A stretch of 64,000 nucleotides of DNA from Limnobacter parvus (GCF_024623725.1 NZ_JANKHG010000017.1:473265-537264); one strand, 5' to 3'; positions 45,155 through 53,347 are shown, counted from the stretch's first letter. Program-made: numbers and translations. Notes: a model not told the origin generated them from the letters alone.

Positions 45155-48094
45155 ATGTTAAAGAGAAGAGAAGAAAAGACAGTGGCCAAAGTGATTCCGA
45201 ATCACAACCACAGCCTGCTCAATAAAATTGGGTCACGCTTGGGCGCCACGATGGACCGTCGGTCATTCCTGAAGCGCTCAGGCATTGGTGTGGGTGCAGG
45301 TGCCGTTGCGGGCAGCCTTCCATTTGGCATGGTTCGCAAGGCCGAAGCCGCTGCCGAAGGCAGCACCGCTGGCGGCACAATCGAAATTAAACGCACGATT
45401 TGTTCACATTGCTCCGTGGGTTGCGCCACCGATGCAGTAGTGCAAAACGGCGTGTGGGTTCGCCAAAACCCTGTGTTCGAAAGCCCGATCAACCTGGGCG
45501 CACATTGTGCCAAGGGCGCAGCTTTGCGTGAACACGGCCATGGCGAACACCGCTTGAAATACCCCATGAAGCTGGTGGACGGCAAGTACCAGAAAATTAC
45601 CTGGGACGAGGCGCTGGAAGCGGTCAGCAAGAAAATGATGGAATTGCGCGAGGCCAATGGCCCCGATTCCATTTTTGTAATTGGCTCTTCAAAGCACAGC
45701 AATGAACAAGCCTACTTGATGCGCAAGTGGGTTTCTCTCTGGGGTTCAAACAACACTGACCACCAGGCGCGTATTTGCCATTCCACGACAGTGGCTGGCG
45801 TTGCGAACACCTGGGGTTATGGCGCAATGACCAACTCCTACAACGACATGCAGAACACGAAGTGTGCGTTGTACATTGGTTCTAACGCAGCTGAAGCACA
45901 CCCTGTATCCATGTTGCACATGCTGCATGCCAAGGAAACCGGCGCGAAGATGATCGTGGTCGATCCACGCTTTACACGCACCGCAGCCCGCGCTGATGAG
46001 TACGTTCGAATTCGTTCAGGTTCAGACATTCCATTCCTGTTCGGCATGTTGTACCACATCTTCAAAAATGGCTGGGAAGACAAAAAGTACATCAATGACC
46101 GTGTTTACGGCATGGACCAGATCAAGGCTGAAGTGATGGCCAACTGGACCCCCGAGAAGGTTGAAGAAGCCTGCGGCGTGAATGAAGCCCAGATGTACAA
46201 AGTCGCAGAAATGATGGCCAAAGCCAAGCCAGCAACCATCGTGTGGTGTATGGGCCAAACCCAGCACAGCATCGGTAACGCCATGGTACGTGCATCTTGC
46301 ATTTTGCAGCTTGCACTTGGTAACGTGGGTGTATCTGGCGGTGGTGCGAACATTTTCCGTGGTCACTGTAACGTACAGGGCGCGACCGATGTAGGTCCAA
46401 ACCCAGATTCGTTGCCCGGTTACTACGGTGTTGCCGAGGGTTCATGGAAGCACTGGTGCCGCGTGTGGGATCTTGATTATGAATACATTAAGAGCCGCTA
46501 CGCCGAAGGGATGAGCACCAAGGCCGGCATGACAGTTTCCCGCTGGGTAGACGGTGTACTTGAAAACCCCGAGCTGATTGATCAAAAAGCTGGCAATTTG
46601 CGTGGCCTGTTCTTCTGGGGGCATGCACCCAACTCGCAAAGCCGTGGTTTGGACATGAAGAAAGCCATGGACAAGCTGGATTTGTTGGTGATCGTGGACC
46701 CCTATCCAACAGCAGCTGCCGCTATGGCAGCAATGCCTGGCGACCCCGCTGGTTTGAACCCAAATCGTGAAGTGTATTTGCTGCCTTCAACCACTCAGTT
46801 TGAATCGTCAGGATCGATCACAGCATCCAACCGTTCGATTCAGTGGCGCGAGAAAGTAATTGAGCCCTTGTATGACAGCCGCAACGACCACATGATCATG
46901 TATCAATTGGCCGAAAAGCTGGGCTTTGCTGCGGAATTGACTAAGACCTTGACCATGGTCAAAGGCAAGGGCGGCATGATGGAACCGGAAATCGAATCCA
47001 TTTTGCGTGAAATCAACAAGGGCACGTGGACCATCGGTTACACCGGCCAAAGCCCAGAGCGCTTGAAGCTGCACATGAAAAACATGCACACCTTCAACGT
47101 TCGTACATTGAAAGCCGAAGGCGGTCCATGTGATGGTGAATACTTCGGCCTGCCATGGCCATGCTATGGCAACGCAGACGCCAAGCACCCAGGTTCACCC
47201 AACCTGTACCAGACCGACAAACACGTGATGGATGGTGGCGGCAATTTCCGCGCCAACTTTGGTGTTGAGAAGGACGGTGTTAATTTGTTGGCTGAAGACG
47301 GCTCCCATTCTTTGGGTGCGGAAATCACCACAGGTTACCCAGAATTTACCGCCGACATGGTCAAGCAGATGGGCTGGTGGGATGATCTGACCGAAGCTGA
47401 AAAAACCGAAGCTGAAGGCAAAAACTGGAAGACCGATCTTTCTGGTGGCATCCAGCGTGTGGTGATGAAGCACGGCTGCCATCCGTTTGGCAACGCCAAG
47501 GCCCGCGCCGTGGTGTGGAACTTCCCGGATCCAGTGCCCAAGCACCGTGAGCCGATTTACTCGACCAAGCCTGATTTGGTCGCCAAGTACCCTACACATG
47601 ACGACAAGGCTGGCTTCTGGCGCCTGCCAACCCTGTACAAGTCACTTCAGGAAAAGAATGCCGACATCGGCAATTCTTTCCCCTTGATCATGACTTCAGG
47701 TCGTTTGGTGGAATACGAAGGTGGTGGTGAGGAAACACGTTCCAACCCATGGCTGGCGGAACTTCAACAAGACATGTTTGTTGAAATCAACCCGGTTGCG
47801 GCAAACGACCGTGGCATCAAGCATGGCGATCAGGTTCGTGTCACTACACCGACAGGCGCAAAAATCCAGGTTCAAGCCTTGGTTACACGCCGCGTGGGTC
47901 CAGACACTGTGTTCCTTCCATTCCACTTCTCTGGACATTGGGAAGGCAAGGACATGATCGACAGCTATCCGGAAGGCGCAGCACCAATCGTGCGTGGTGA
48001 AGCAGTGAATACTGCAACTACTTACGGTTACGACAGCGTCACCATGATGCAAGAGACGAAGACCACCGTATGCCAAATCGAAAAGTTGGCATAA
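45155..48094 (+). CDS. fdhA: Formate dehydrogenase catalytic (alpha) subunit, Mo-bisMGD, Cys type
   Basis: A 979-residue periplasmic enzyme of the DMSO-reductase family oxidising formate to CO2. A Tat signal (DRRSFLKRSG near residue 35) is followed by a 4Fe-4S motif starting at C82 (CSHCSVGC, then HCAKG), and a Mo-ligand Cys at C208 in HQARICHSTT. The ORF has no in-frame TGA, so it uses Cys, not selenocysteine. A strong AAGGAG precedes the ATG. It works with the 4Fe-4S beta and cytochrome b gamma subunits downstream. Confidence 0.95.
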   Translation: MLKRREEKTVAKVIPNHNHSLLNKIGSRLGATMDRRSFLKRSGIGVGAGAVAGSLPFGMVRKAEAAAEGSTAGGTIEIKRTICSHCSVGCATDAVVQNGVWVRQNPVFESPINLGAHCAKGAALREHGHGEHRLKYPMKLVDGKYQKITWDEALEAVSKKMMELREANGPDSIFVIGSSKHSNEQAYLMRKWVSLWGSNNTDHQARICHSTTVAGVANTWGYGAMTNSYNDMQNTKCALYIGSNAAEAHPVSMLHMLHAKETGAKMIVVDPRFTRTAARADEYVRIRSGSDIPFLFGMLYHIFKNGWEDKKYINDRVYGMDQIKAEVMANWTPEKVEEACGVNEAQMYKVAEMMAKAKPATIVWCMGQTQHSIGNAMVRASCILQLALGNVGVSGGGANIFRGHCNVQGATDVGPNPDSLPGYYGVAEGSWKHWCRVWDLDYEYIKSRYAEGMSTKAGMTVSRWVDGVLENPELIDQKAGNLRGLFFWGHAPNSQSRGLDMKKAMDKLDLLVIVDPYPTAAAAMAAMPGDPAGLNPNREVYLLPSTTQFESSGSITASNRSIQWREKVIEPLYDSRNDHMIMYQLAEKLGFAAELTKTLTMVKGKGGMMEPEIESILREINKGTWTIGYTGQSPERLKLHMKNMHTFNVRTLKAEGGPCDGEYFGLPWPCYGNADAKHPGSPNLYQTDKHVMDGGGNFRANFGVEKDGVNLLAEDGSHSLGAEITTGYPEFTADMVKQMGWWDDLTEAEKTEAEGKNWKTDLSGGIQRVVMKHGCHPFGNAKARAVVWNFPDPVPKHREPIYSTKPDLVAKYPTHDDKAGFWRLPTLYKSLQEKNADIGNSFPLIMTSGRLVEYEGGGEETRSNPWLAELQQDMFVEINPVAANDRGIKHGDQVRVTTPTGAKIQVQALVTRRVGPDTVFLPFHFSGHWEGKDMIDSYPEGAAPIVRGEAVNTATTYGYDSVTMMQETKTTVCQIEKLA

Positions 48095-48119
48095 GCACTA
48101 ATGCAAAGGAGATAAGAAA

Positions 48120-48722
48120 ATGGCACGTATGAAGTTTCTATGTGATGCCGAGCGTTGCATTGAGTGCAATGGCTGCGTCACCGCCTGTAAAAACGAGCAC
48201 GAGGTGGCATGGGGCATTAACCGCCGCCGCGTTGTAACGATTAATGATGGCGAACCCGGAGAGCGTTCAATCTCCGTAGCCTGTATGCACTGCTCAGATG
48301 CGCCTTGCCAGGCTGTCTGCCCTGTGAATTGCTTCTACAAGACCGACGAAGGTGTTGTGTTGCACGACAAGGACCTGTGTATCGGTTGCGGTTACTGCTT
48401 CTATGCTTGCCCGTTCGGCGCACCACAGTTCCCTCAGGAAGGTGCTTTCGGTCAGCGCGGCAAAATGGACAAATGCACATTCTGTGCAGGCGGTCCTGAA
48501 GAAGACGCTTCTGAAGCCGAGTTCGAAAAGTACGGTCGCAACCGTCTTGCCGAGGGCAAGCTGCCACTGTGCGCGGAAATGTGTTCAACCAAGGCCTTGT
48601 TGGCTGGTGACGGTGACGTAGTCTCCGACATCTTCCGCAATCGCGTGGTTGTTCGTGGCAAAGGCGCTGAAGTGTGGGGCTGGAGTTCTGCTTATGGTCA
48701 ACCTGCCAAGGAGGGCGCGTAA
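48120..48722 (+). CDS. fdhB: Formate dehydrogenase iron-sulfur (beta) subunit
   Basis: A 200-residue ferredoxin-type subunit with four Cys sets: CIECNGCVTACKNEH near residue 15, CMHCSDAPCQAVCP near 58, CIGCGYCFYACPFG near 90, and CTFC plus a later Cys near 120-155. It carries electrons from the catalytic subunit to the cytochrome b. No Tat signal, so exported with the alpha subunit or held by it. It is 25 nt after fdhA. Confidence 0.95.
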   Translation: MARMKFLCDAERCIECNGCVTACKNEHEVAWGINRRRVVTINDGEPGERSISVACMHCSDAPCQAVCPVNCFYKTDEGVVLHDKDLCIGCGYCFYACPFGAPQFPQEGAFGQRGKMDKCTFCAGGPEEDASEAEFEKYGRNRLAEGKLPLCAEMCSTKALLAGDGDVVSDIFRNRVVVRGKGAEVWGWSSAYGQPAKEGA

Positions 48723-48724
48723 TT

Positions 48725-48988
48725 ATGGCGCTTCGCAGCAAGTTGATTCTGTCTGGGGCAGTTTTCGGTCTTGTGTTGGCTGCTGGCTGTTCACCTCTGG
48801 AAGATGCCAATGAAGGCAAGGGGTACGCAGGCAAGGCCGATACACCCGCGTATGAAACTGGTGGCGGTGAATACACCGCTGGCGGCTTCAAGGCGGGTGA
48901 CAAGCAAGGCTGGTCAGACACCCTGAACAACCGAGCCAAGGCACAGAACGAATATGTTCGCACTGGTGATTCGGCAAAGGCCCAATAA
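48725..48988 (+). CDS. Small lipoprotein in the formate dehydrogenase operon
   Basis: An 87-residue protein with a lipoprotein signal (hydrophobic GAVFGLVLAAGC; lipobox Cys at residue 22). The remaining ~65 residues are Gly/Ala/Asp/Glu rich with repeated ETGGGEYTAGG-like elements. It lies 2 nt after fdhB and 12 nt before the gamma subunit, so it is part of the operon. I recognise no family. It may be an accessory envelope factor for the dehydrogenase. Confidence 0.75.
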   Translation: MALRSKLILSGAVFGLVLAAGCSPLEDANEGKGYAGKADTPAYETGGGEYTAGGFKAGDKQGWSDTLNNRAKAQNEYVRTGDSAKAQ

Positions 48989-49000
48989 GGAGAGTCAATC

Positions 49001-50077
49001 ATGACACATTCAACCATTCGGGCCGCTGCACAGCCTGGCTTGAACAAGGCCCTTGTGGCTTTGTTCATGGCCATGGTGTTGGCAGTTTGCTCACTTTGGT
49101 CGGCGGGGGCCATGGCGCAAGATGCAACTGAACGCTCGCAAGCGCAAGTTCAGAAGCAACAAACGCAGCCCCTGAATAACGCACCGGTTTGGGAAGGTGT
49201 TGCGTCGGGTGAGTCTTTCACCACCGTAACAAAAGGCCGTGAAACCGGGGTGTTGATTAACAAAAGCGGTGAAACATGGCGCATGATCCGCAATGACTGG
49301 ATTTCTTACTATGGCGGCTGGGCCGTTGCGTTGGTTTTCCTGATTATTGTGGGTGCTCATTTGGTAAAAGGCCCTGTAAAATTGCCCGAGCCACGTACCG
49401 GCAGGCTGATTGAGCGTTTTACGTCTGCAGAACGTGTGGCCCACTGGACCATGGCATTCAGTTTTGTGGCGTTGGCAATCACCGGCTTGTTGTTGATGTT
49501 CGGCAAATATGTGTTGGCACCATGGATGGGGCTTACCCTCAATTCATGGCTGGCATCCATCAGCATTGTGATTCACAACTTCGTGGGTCCTTTGTTTGCA
49601 GTTAGCGTCATCGTGTTCTTCATCATGTATGTGAAAGACAACTTGCCCGAGAAGAATGACATCGAGTGGCTGAAGAAAGGTGGTGGTTTGTTCGGGCATG
49701 CGCCAGCGGGTCGCTTCAACATGGGCGAGAAAATCTGGTTCTGGGGCGGCGTTACGGTACTTGGCATTGTGGTGTCCGTAACAGGCTTGATCCTCGACTT
49801 CCCCAACTTTGACCAGGGTCGCGTGTTGATGCAGCAGTCGCATGTCATTCATGCAAGTGCAGCCATGTTGTTCATGATCATGTCCATGGGGCACATCTAC
49901 ATCGGCTCTGTTGGCATGGAAGGTGCCCTCGAAGCCATGCGTGATGGTTACGTGGATGAAACATGGGCTAAGGCGCATCACGACGCTTGGTACGAGGACA
50001 TCAAATCAGGCAAGATTTCGCCTGTGCGTTCGAAAGAGGGTGCTACTGCAATGGGTTCACAGGTAATGGCTCGCTAA
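49001..50077 (+). CDS. fdhC: Formate dehydrogenase cytochrome b (gamma) subunit
   Basis: A 358-residue membrane protein. A signal peptide (~1-40, cut near AMA-QD) and a ~65-residue periplasmic segment precede four membrane helices (~105, 145, 188 and 245, with a last span near 285). Heme-binding His candidates are in VAHWTMAF, VIHNF and SHVIHAS. It passes electrons from formate to the quinone pool. Longer at the N terminus than FdnI of E. coli. Its stop overlaps that of the convergent HDO gene by 4 nt. Confidence 0.92.
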   Translation: MTHSTIRAAAQPGLNKALVALFMAMVLAVCSLWSAGAMAQDATERSQAQVQKQQTQPLNNAPVWEGVASGESFTTVTKGRETGVLINKSGETWRMIRNDWISYYGGWAVALVFLIIVGAHLVKGPVKLPEPRTGRLIERFTSAERVAHWTMAFSFVALAITGLLLMFGKYVLAPWMGLTLNSWLASISIVIHNFVGPLFAVSVIVFFIMYVKDNLPEKNDIEWLKKGGGLFGHAPAGRFNMGEKIWFWGGVTVLGIVVSVTGLILDFPNFDQGRVLMQQSHVIHASAAMLFMIMSMGHIYIGSVGMEGALEAMRDGYVDETWAKAHHDAWYEDIKSGKISPVRSKEGATAMGSQVMAR

Positions 50078-50811
50078 GATGAGTTTTTAACCTTGTGTAT
50101 TCCCCAAGGAAGATTAAAAACCCGCTCAGCAATGAGCGGGTTTTTTTTAGACCGGCTCCGAATTGCGCTTAACACACTCACACCACTTTGTAGCGTGTGC
50201 AAACCGCTGACCCCAACAGCGACTTCCTCTCGAGTTTCCAGATTAAGCTGGTCTATTAAGTCCAGAATCTCTATTTTGTGCTTTAGGTCGAGCACCTCAT
50301 GGCGCGCTATGGCACTGAAGGCCTTGCTCGGAAAGCCAGTTAATTTGGCCAAACGTTTGGAAAATCCTGCGGGTGGATGATTTATCTCCAGAGCGGCAAT
50401 GTGCCCCATGATCATCACAGGATGGTGGTGAATAATCCAGTAATATTGAGCGCCAACCATGGAGGCCACTTGGCAAGATGGAATTTTGGAAATTAAATAC
50501 TCTTTCCTGCCACCCGTGGCTTCATAGTCATCCATTAACCACTGATCGTGGCCTTTTTCCTCTTCAATGTGTTTGTCCAGGTAATCCACCAAGGTTCTTC
50601 GAAAGGCGCAAGATTCCGACAATTTGCTGGCTGCCAAAGCGGCTGTTCTCATGAGGGAAACGCCGCTTCGCACCACCATGTGCATCTGCTCCAAATACAA
50701 GGGATAAATTTTCCTGACATTCGGAGAAGACCACAGTTTTTCAGCCGCTTCTTGCATGGCTGGTCGCAATAACTCCAGTTTTTCTTCAAGTCGAGTGGAT
50801 GTGGTGTTCAT
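50074..50811 (-). CDS. Heme-oxygenase-like diiron oxidase (HDO) family protein of a RiPP-like cluster
   Basis: A 245-residue all-helical protein. The metal-ligand pattern of HDO/TENA-like diiron enzymes is visible: E41 (YLEQMHM), a cluster around H81, E84, E85 and H88 (HIEEEKGHDQW), E142, and H171-D175-H178 (HEVLDLKH). Known relatives carry out O2-dependent cleavage or N-oxygenation. The start at 50811 is set by GGGAG 6 nt upstream and lies 26 nt inside the radical SAM gene. Last gene of the cluster; the fdh operon terminator lies in its 3' end. It probably acts on the same peptide as the two radical SAM enzymes; that is inference. Confidence 0.75.
   Translation of the reverse strand: MNTTSTRLEEKLELLRPAMQEAAEKLWSSPNVRKIYPLYLEQMHMVVRSGVSLMRTAALAASKLSESCAFRRTLVDYLDKHIEEEKGHDQWLMDDYEATGGRKEYLISKIPSCQVASMVGAQYYWIIHHHPVMIMGHIAALEINHPPAGFSKRLAKLTGFPSKAFSAIARHEVLDLKHKIEILDLIDQLNLETREEVAVGVSGLHTLQSGVSVLSAIRSRSKKNPLIAERVFNLPWGIHKVKNSS
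50116..50148 (+). terminator. Rho-independent terminator of the formate dehydrogenase operon
   Basis: A perfect CCCGCTCA/TGAGCGGG stem with a GCAA tetraloop is preceded by five A's and followed by eight T's. It lies inside the 3' coding end of the convergent HDO gene, so both functions share the DNA. Confidence 0.93.
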
Positions 50812-51775
50812 CGGCTTCTCCCAGTTCGGCGATTGCATGGATTAATCGATCAGTTGGAGGCAAGGCTGGAAATTTTTTCATGATCTCCCAGCACAATTGG
50901 CAGGTACTTACGTACTTTTGTTTATTCAGCGAGTCCAGTCGAGGGTGTATCAGCAATTGCCCAAGACCCACCCCGGCAACACAGCGCATCAATGGATCAT
51001 GTTTGTAGCGAACCAGTATTTCATCCAGATCATCACTGCTTCTTGCTTTTGAACGAAACCTTTGGGGACCATGTCCCATGATGATTTCTTCGTTGCAGCA
51101 GGAAGTGACGATGCCGTCATACCTAACCACCGGTGTAATGGCCAGGGCGCAACTACCAACTGAAGCGGCCGGAGTGGCTGGCCTGAAGTTGAAAATCTGT
51201 TTGCCTCGACCATTTTGAAGTGGAACGATAGGAACAATCTCGGCAAAACTGGTGAAATCTGTCTTGAATGCCTTGTGCAGGATATCCGACGCCTGTTTAA
51301 CATCCAAAGTTTGAACAACAATATGTGCCCCTGCGTCCGCGATCTGGCACGCAGCGTGAGTGAAATGTTGTACCGGAACCCCAGCTTGATGGAATGAATC
51401 AGTACTCAAATAAATGGTGCTGCACTTTTTCAGCACATCGGTAATCCAGCCTGGGGGTTTTGAAGCCTTAGCCCACACCCCACTTGTATAAATCACAATC
51501 GATTTGCCACATTCATTGAATTTCGAACACGCTAATGTCAACCCCCGTCGCTCTGCAAATGGCTCCCCGCCAGAGATCCCGACCACCTCAATTTTTTCTT
51601 GTTGGCATATTCCAGTTAAAAGCGCATCGAATAAATCGTAATCGGAGATGACCGGACCATCTGACCGCGAATCCACCGAGCAGTGGGCGCAATTCACCGG
51701 GCAACGGTCTGTGATGAACAGCAACAGCGAGGAACCTGGCATGCGTCGAATACGCTCAATGTCATCATGATTCAT
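50786..51775 (-). CDS. Radical SAM enzyme 2 of the RiPP-like cluster
   Basis: A 329-residue radical SAM protein with the canonical C25-x3-C29-x2-C32 (CPVNCAHC) and ISGGEPF motif. A C-terminal SPASM/twitch-like set of Cys (C209, C226, C227, C265, C292, C295) suggests auxiliary Fe-S clusters. It shares with radical SAM 1 the motifs CP-x2-CAHCS, SGGE, a D-x-FH box (STDSFHQ) and PVVRYDGIV-x2-C, so the two look like ancient duplicates. ATGA overlap with radical SAM 1. Predicted to modify the peptide encoded first in the cluster. Confidence 0.85.
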   Translation of the reverse strand: MNHDDIERIRRMPGSSLLLFITDRCPVNCAHCSVDSRSDGPVISDYDLFDALLTGICQQEKIEVVGISGGEPFAERRGLTLACSKFNECGKSIVIYTSGVWAKASKPPGWITDVLKKCSTIYLSTDSFHQAGVPVQHFTHAACQIADAGAHIVVQTLDVKQASDILHKAFKTDFTSFAEIVPIVPLQNGRGKQIFNFRPATPAASVGSCALAITPVVRYDGIVTSCCNEEIIMGHGPQRFRSKARSSDDLDEILVRYKHDPLMRCVAGVGLGQLLIHPRLDSLNKQKYVSTCQLCWEIMKKFPALPPTDRLIHAIAELGEADEHHIHST

Positions 51776-52890
51776 TGGCGAGAACCCAACAAAACCAGTT
51801 CAGCGAATCGCGGGTGACTGTATCGCTTTGCAAATTGAACAGCACCCATTTCGACTTGCATTTGAGTGACGGAATCGCTCAATACTTTCGATCCTGGTTT
51901 TCTCATGTGGGTCGACACGAGATTTTGCAGCGCGATTTTTGTTTCCAGACTAATGCACGAGTTGCAATAACCCACGCATGCGGACCCGGCTTTGCCAAAG
52001 CTACTCTGCAAGTATTCCGGTCCGTATGTTCTCAAAGCAGAGGGCATTGTTCCGCCGATGCACCTTGCCTGAATTTCCGGCCAAGTGTCGGTTCGAATGT
52101 CACCGAGCCGAAGATGCGATGGCACACATCCAATTAAATCATCGTTTCCACAGACCGCCACCACACCATCAAAACCGACCACAGGCCAGGCGGCCATGGT
52201 GCACGGATTAGCCCTGGGTTTATCAAGTTTCGAAACCACCCTGATCACAAAGGCTTTTGCACGTCCAAACGGAGAAAGCGTGTTGACCAGCATCGGAATT
52301 CGATCGCCGAAGTGTTTTTGAACGTCATGAACCAAATCATCCAGATAAGGGTCATCATTGCTTCGACCAGCAATGTGCATGCTCATCGATATGCCGTCAT
52401 CCAGCAGACGGCCAATGACCTTGAAGACATTGGATCGTGAAACTTCTCTTTCGTGAAATTCATCCATGCTGACCGAAAAATGATCGACTGCATCGATTGC
52501 CGCCTTTACCGATCTGGAAATGCTGGTTTTTCGAGCGAAAAACATGCCGGATAGTACGCTTGATTTGGTGCCTGATTCCCTTGCCTTGACTGCAAGCTTT
52601 CTAACCAGTTGAGGGCGCAGTAGAGCTTCGCCGCCCGACATGGCCATGAATTTTGGATGCGATTTGACGGAAAAGGTGTCCACGAACCGGGTGTAAAGTT
52701 CGGCTGGACTCTCTTCGCTGTCCATTGACGAATTGGTTGAGCAATGCGCGCAGCTTAAAGGGCATTTTCTGGTGATTCCGATCGATATTCCTGCTGCCGG
52801 TACCGCTCGATTTGCAAGCATTTCAGCTAGATGCATGGTGGTTGACGTCCATGAAACAAAGCAATCAATGGGGGGCATTGATGCAGTCAT
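51772..52890 (-). CDS. Radical SAM enzyme 1 of the RiPP-like cluster
   Basis: A 372-residue radical SAM protein. The 4Fe-4S cysteines are C43, C47 and C50 (CPLSCAHC), with MSGGEAL following. C-terminal Cys at 230, 247, 255, 277, 305, 309 and 312 (ending CVGYCNSC) resemble a SPASM domain, typical of peptide-modifying radical SAM enzymes. The D-x-FH box (SMDEFHE) is shared with radical SAM 2. The ATG at 52890 (GAGGG upstream) is used; an ATG four codons later is the alternative. It is 41 nt after the precursor gene. Confidence 0.85.
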   Translation of the reverse strand: MTASMPPIDCFVSWTSTTMHLAEMLANRAVPAAGISIGITRKCPLSCAHCSTNSSMDSEESPAELYTRFVDTFSVKSHPKFMAMSGGEALLRPQLVRKLAVKARESGTKSSVLSGMFFARKTSISRSVKAAIDAVDHFSVSMDEFHEREVSRSNVFKVIGRLLDDGISMSMHIAGRSNDDPYLDDLVHDVQKHFGDRIPMLVNTLSPFGRAKAFVIRVVSKLDKPRANPCTMAAWPVVGFDGVVAVCGNDDLIGCVPSHLRLGDIRTDTWPEIQARCIGGTMPSALRTYGPEYLQSSFGKAGSACVGYCNSCISLETKIALQNLVSTHMRKPGSKVLSDSVTQMQVEMGAVQFAKRYSHPRFAELVLLGSRQ

Positions 52891-52931
52891 GCAGACAATG
52901 CCCTCAAGTTACTGCAGTTGCTGCTGGAGTT

Positions 52932-53156
52932 TTACCAGACGAAGCCGCCCACTGTGTCGGCAGCTCGCTTGATTTTTTCATCCAGACCAGAATTCAACTT
53001 CAACTTGATACTGCTGAGCACAGCGAGTTCATCGTCGTCCAGCAATGCAACCTGCGCTTTCAAATTGTCACTGAGCGCATCCATTTGAAATACAACTCCC
53101 GAGGACCGAATACGCACGGCCCTGGCTGAAGACATACTTGCTTTTTCATCTGACAT
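52932..53156 (-). CDS. Candidate RiPP precursor peptide
   Basis: A 74-residue peptide with a charged, helix-prone leader (~1-60, including LLDDDELAVLSSIKLKL) and a short tail AADTVGGFVW at the very end. The AAGGAGGT ribosome site 5 nt before the ATG is the strongest in the cluster, as expected of a highly expressed precursor. It contains no Cys, so it cannot be a classical thioether sactipeptide. The ELAVLSSIK-like leader and aromatic tail recall the so-called aroma-sacti precursors, from memory and unverified. First gene of the cluster, followed by two radical SAM genes and an HDO gene. A longer upstream reading to 53279 lacks a ribosome site. Confidence 0.75.
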   Translation of the reverse strand: MSDEKASMSSARAVRIRSSGVVFQMDALSDNLKAQVALLDDDELAVLSSIKLKLNSGLDEKIKRAADTVGGFVW

Positions 53157-53238
53157 AACAACCTCCTTTTTAGGTGGTTGACCGGCAGATCCTGAACTCA
53201 ATCTGACGATCAATGCATTGGAGATCAATGCCAAACAA

Positions 53239-53267
53239 CTTTTACGCCTGCGCTTTTTCGGGGTCAA
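53239..53267 (-). promoter_or_regulatory. Candidate sigma70 promoter of the RiPP-like cluster
   Basis: On the minus strand TTGACC (53267-53262) and TAAAAG (53244-53239) are separated by 17 nt. Transcription would start near 53232, giving a ~75-nt leader before the precursor ATG at 53156. The -10 box is a 4/6 match, so this is moderate support. Confidence 0.5.
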
Positions 53268-53311
53268 AAACAAACTCAATTCTGATTTAAGCGCATGTTC
53301 TTGAAAGCAAA

Positions 53312-53347
53312 TAAGAAAAGCCCGCGGAAAGTACTTTCCACGGGCTT
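53312..53347 (-). terminator. Rho-independent terminator downstream of rne
   Basis: A near-perfect inverted repeat AAGCCCGCGGAAAG/CTTTCCACGGGCTT (53319-53347). On the minus strand it is followed by the T-rich run TTTTCTTATTT. It separates rne from the RiPP-like cluster, which lies on the same strand and needs its own promoter. Confidence 0.85.

Noticed and set aside
45155-48094. Selenocysteine formate dehydrogenase
   Set aside because: The Mo-site residue is an ordinary TGC Cys codon at residue 208 and no in-frame TGA interrupts the gene.
53157-53279. Upstream extension of the precursor peptide by 41 residues
   Set aside because: The ATG at 53279 has no ribosome site and lies upstream of the candidate promoter, while AAGGAGGT is placed exactly for the ATG at 53156.
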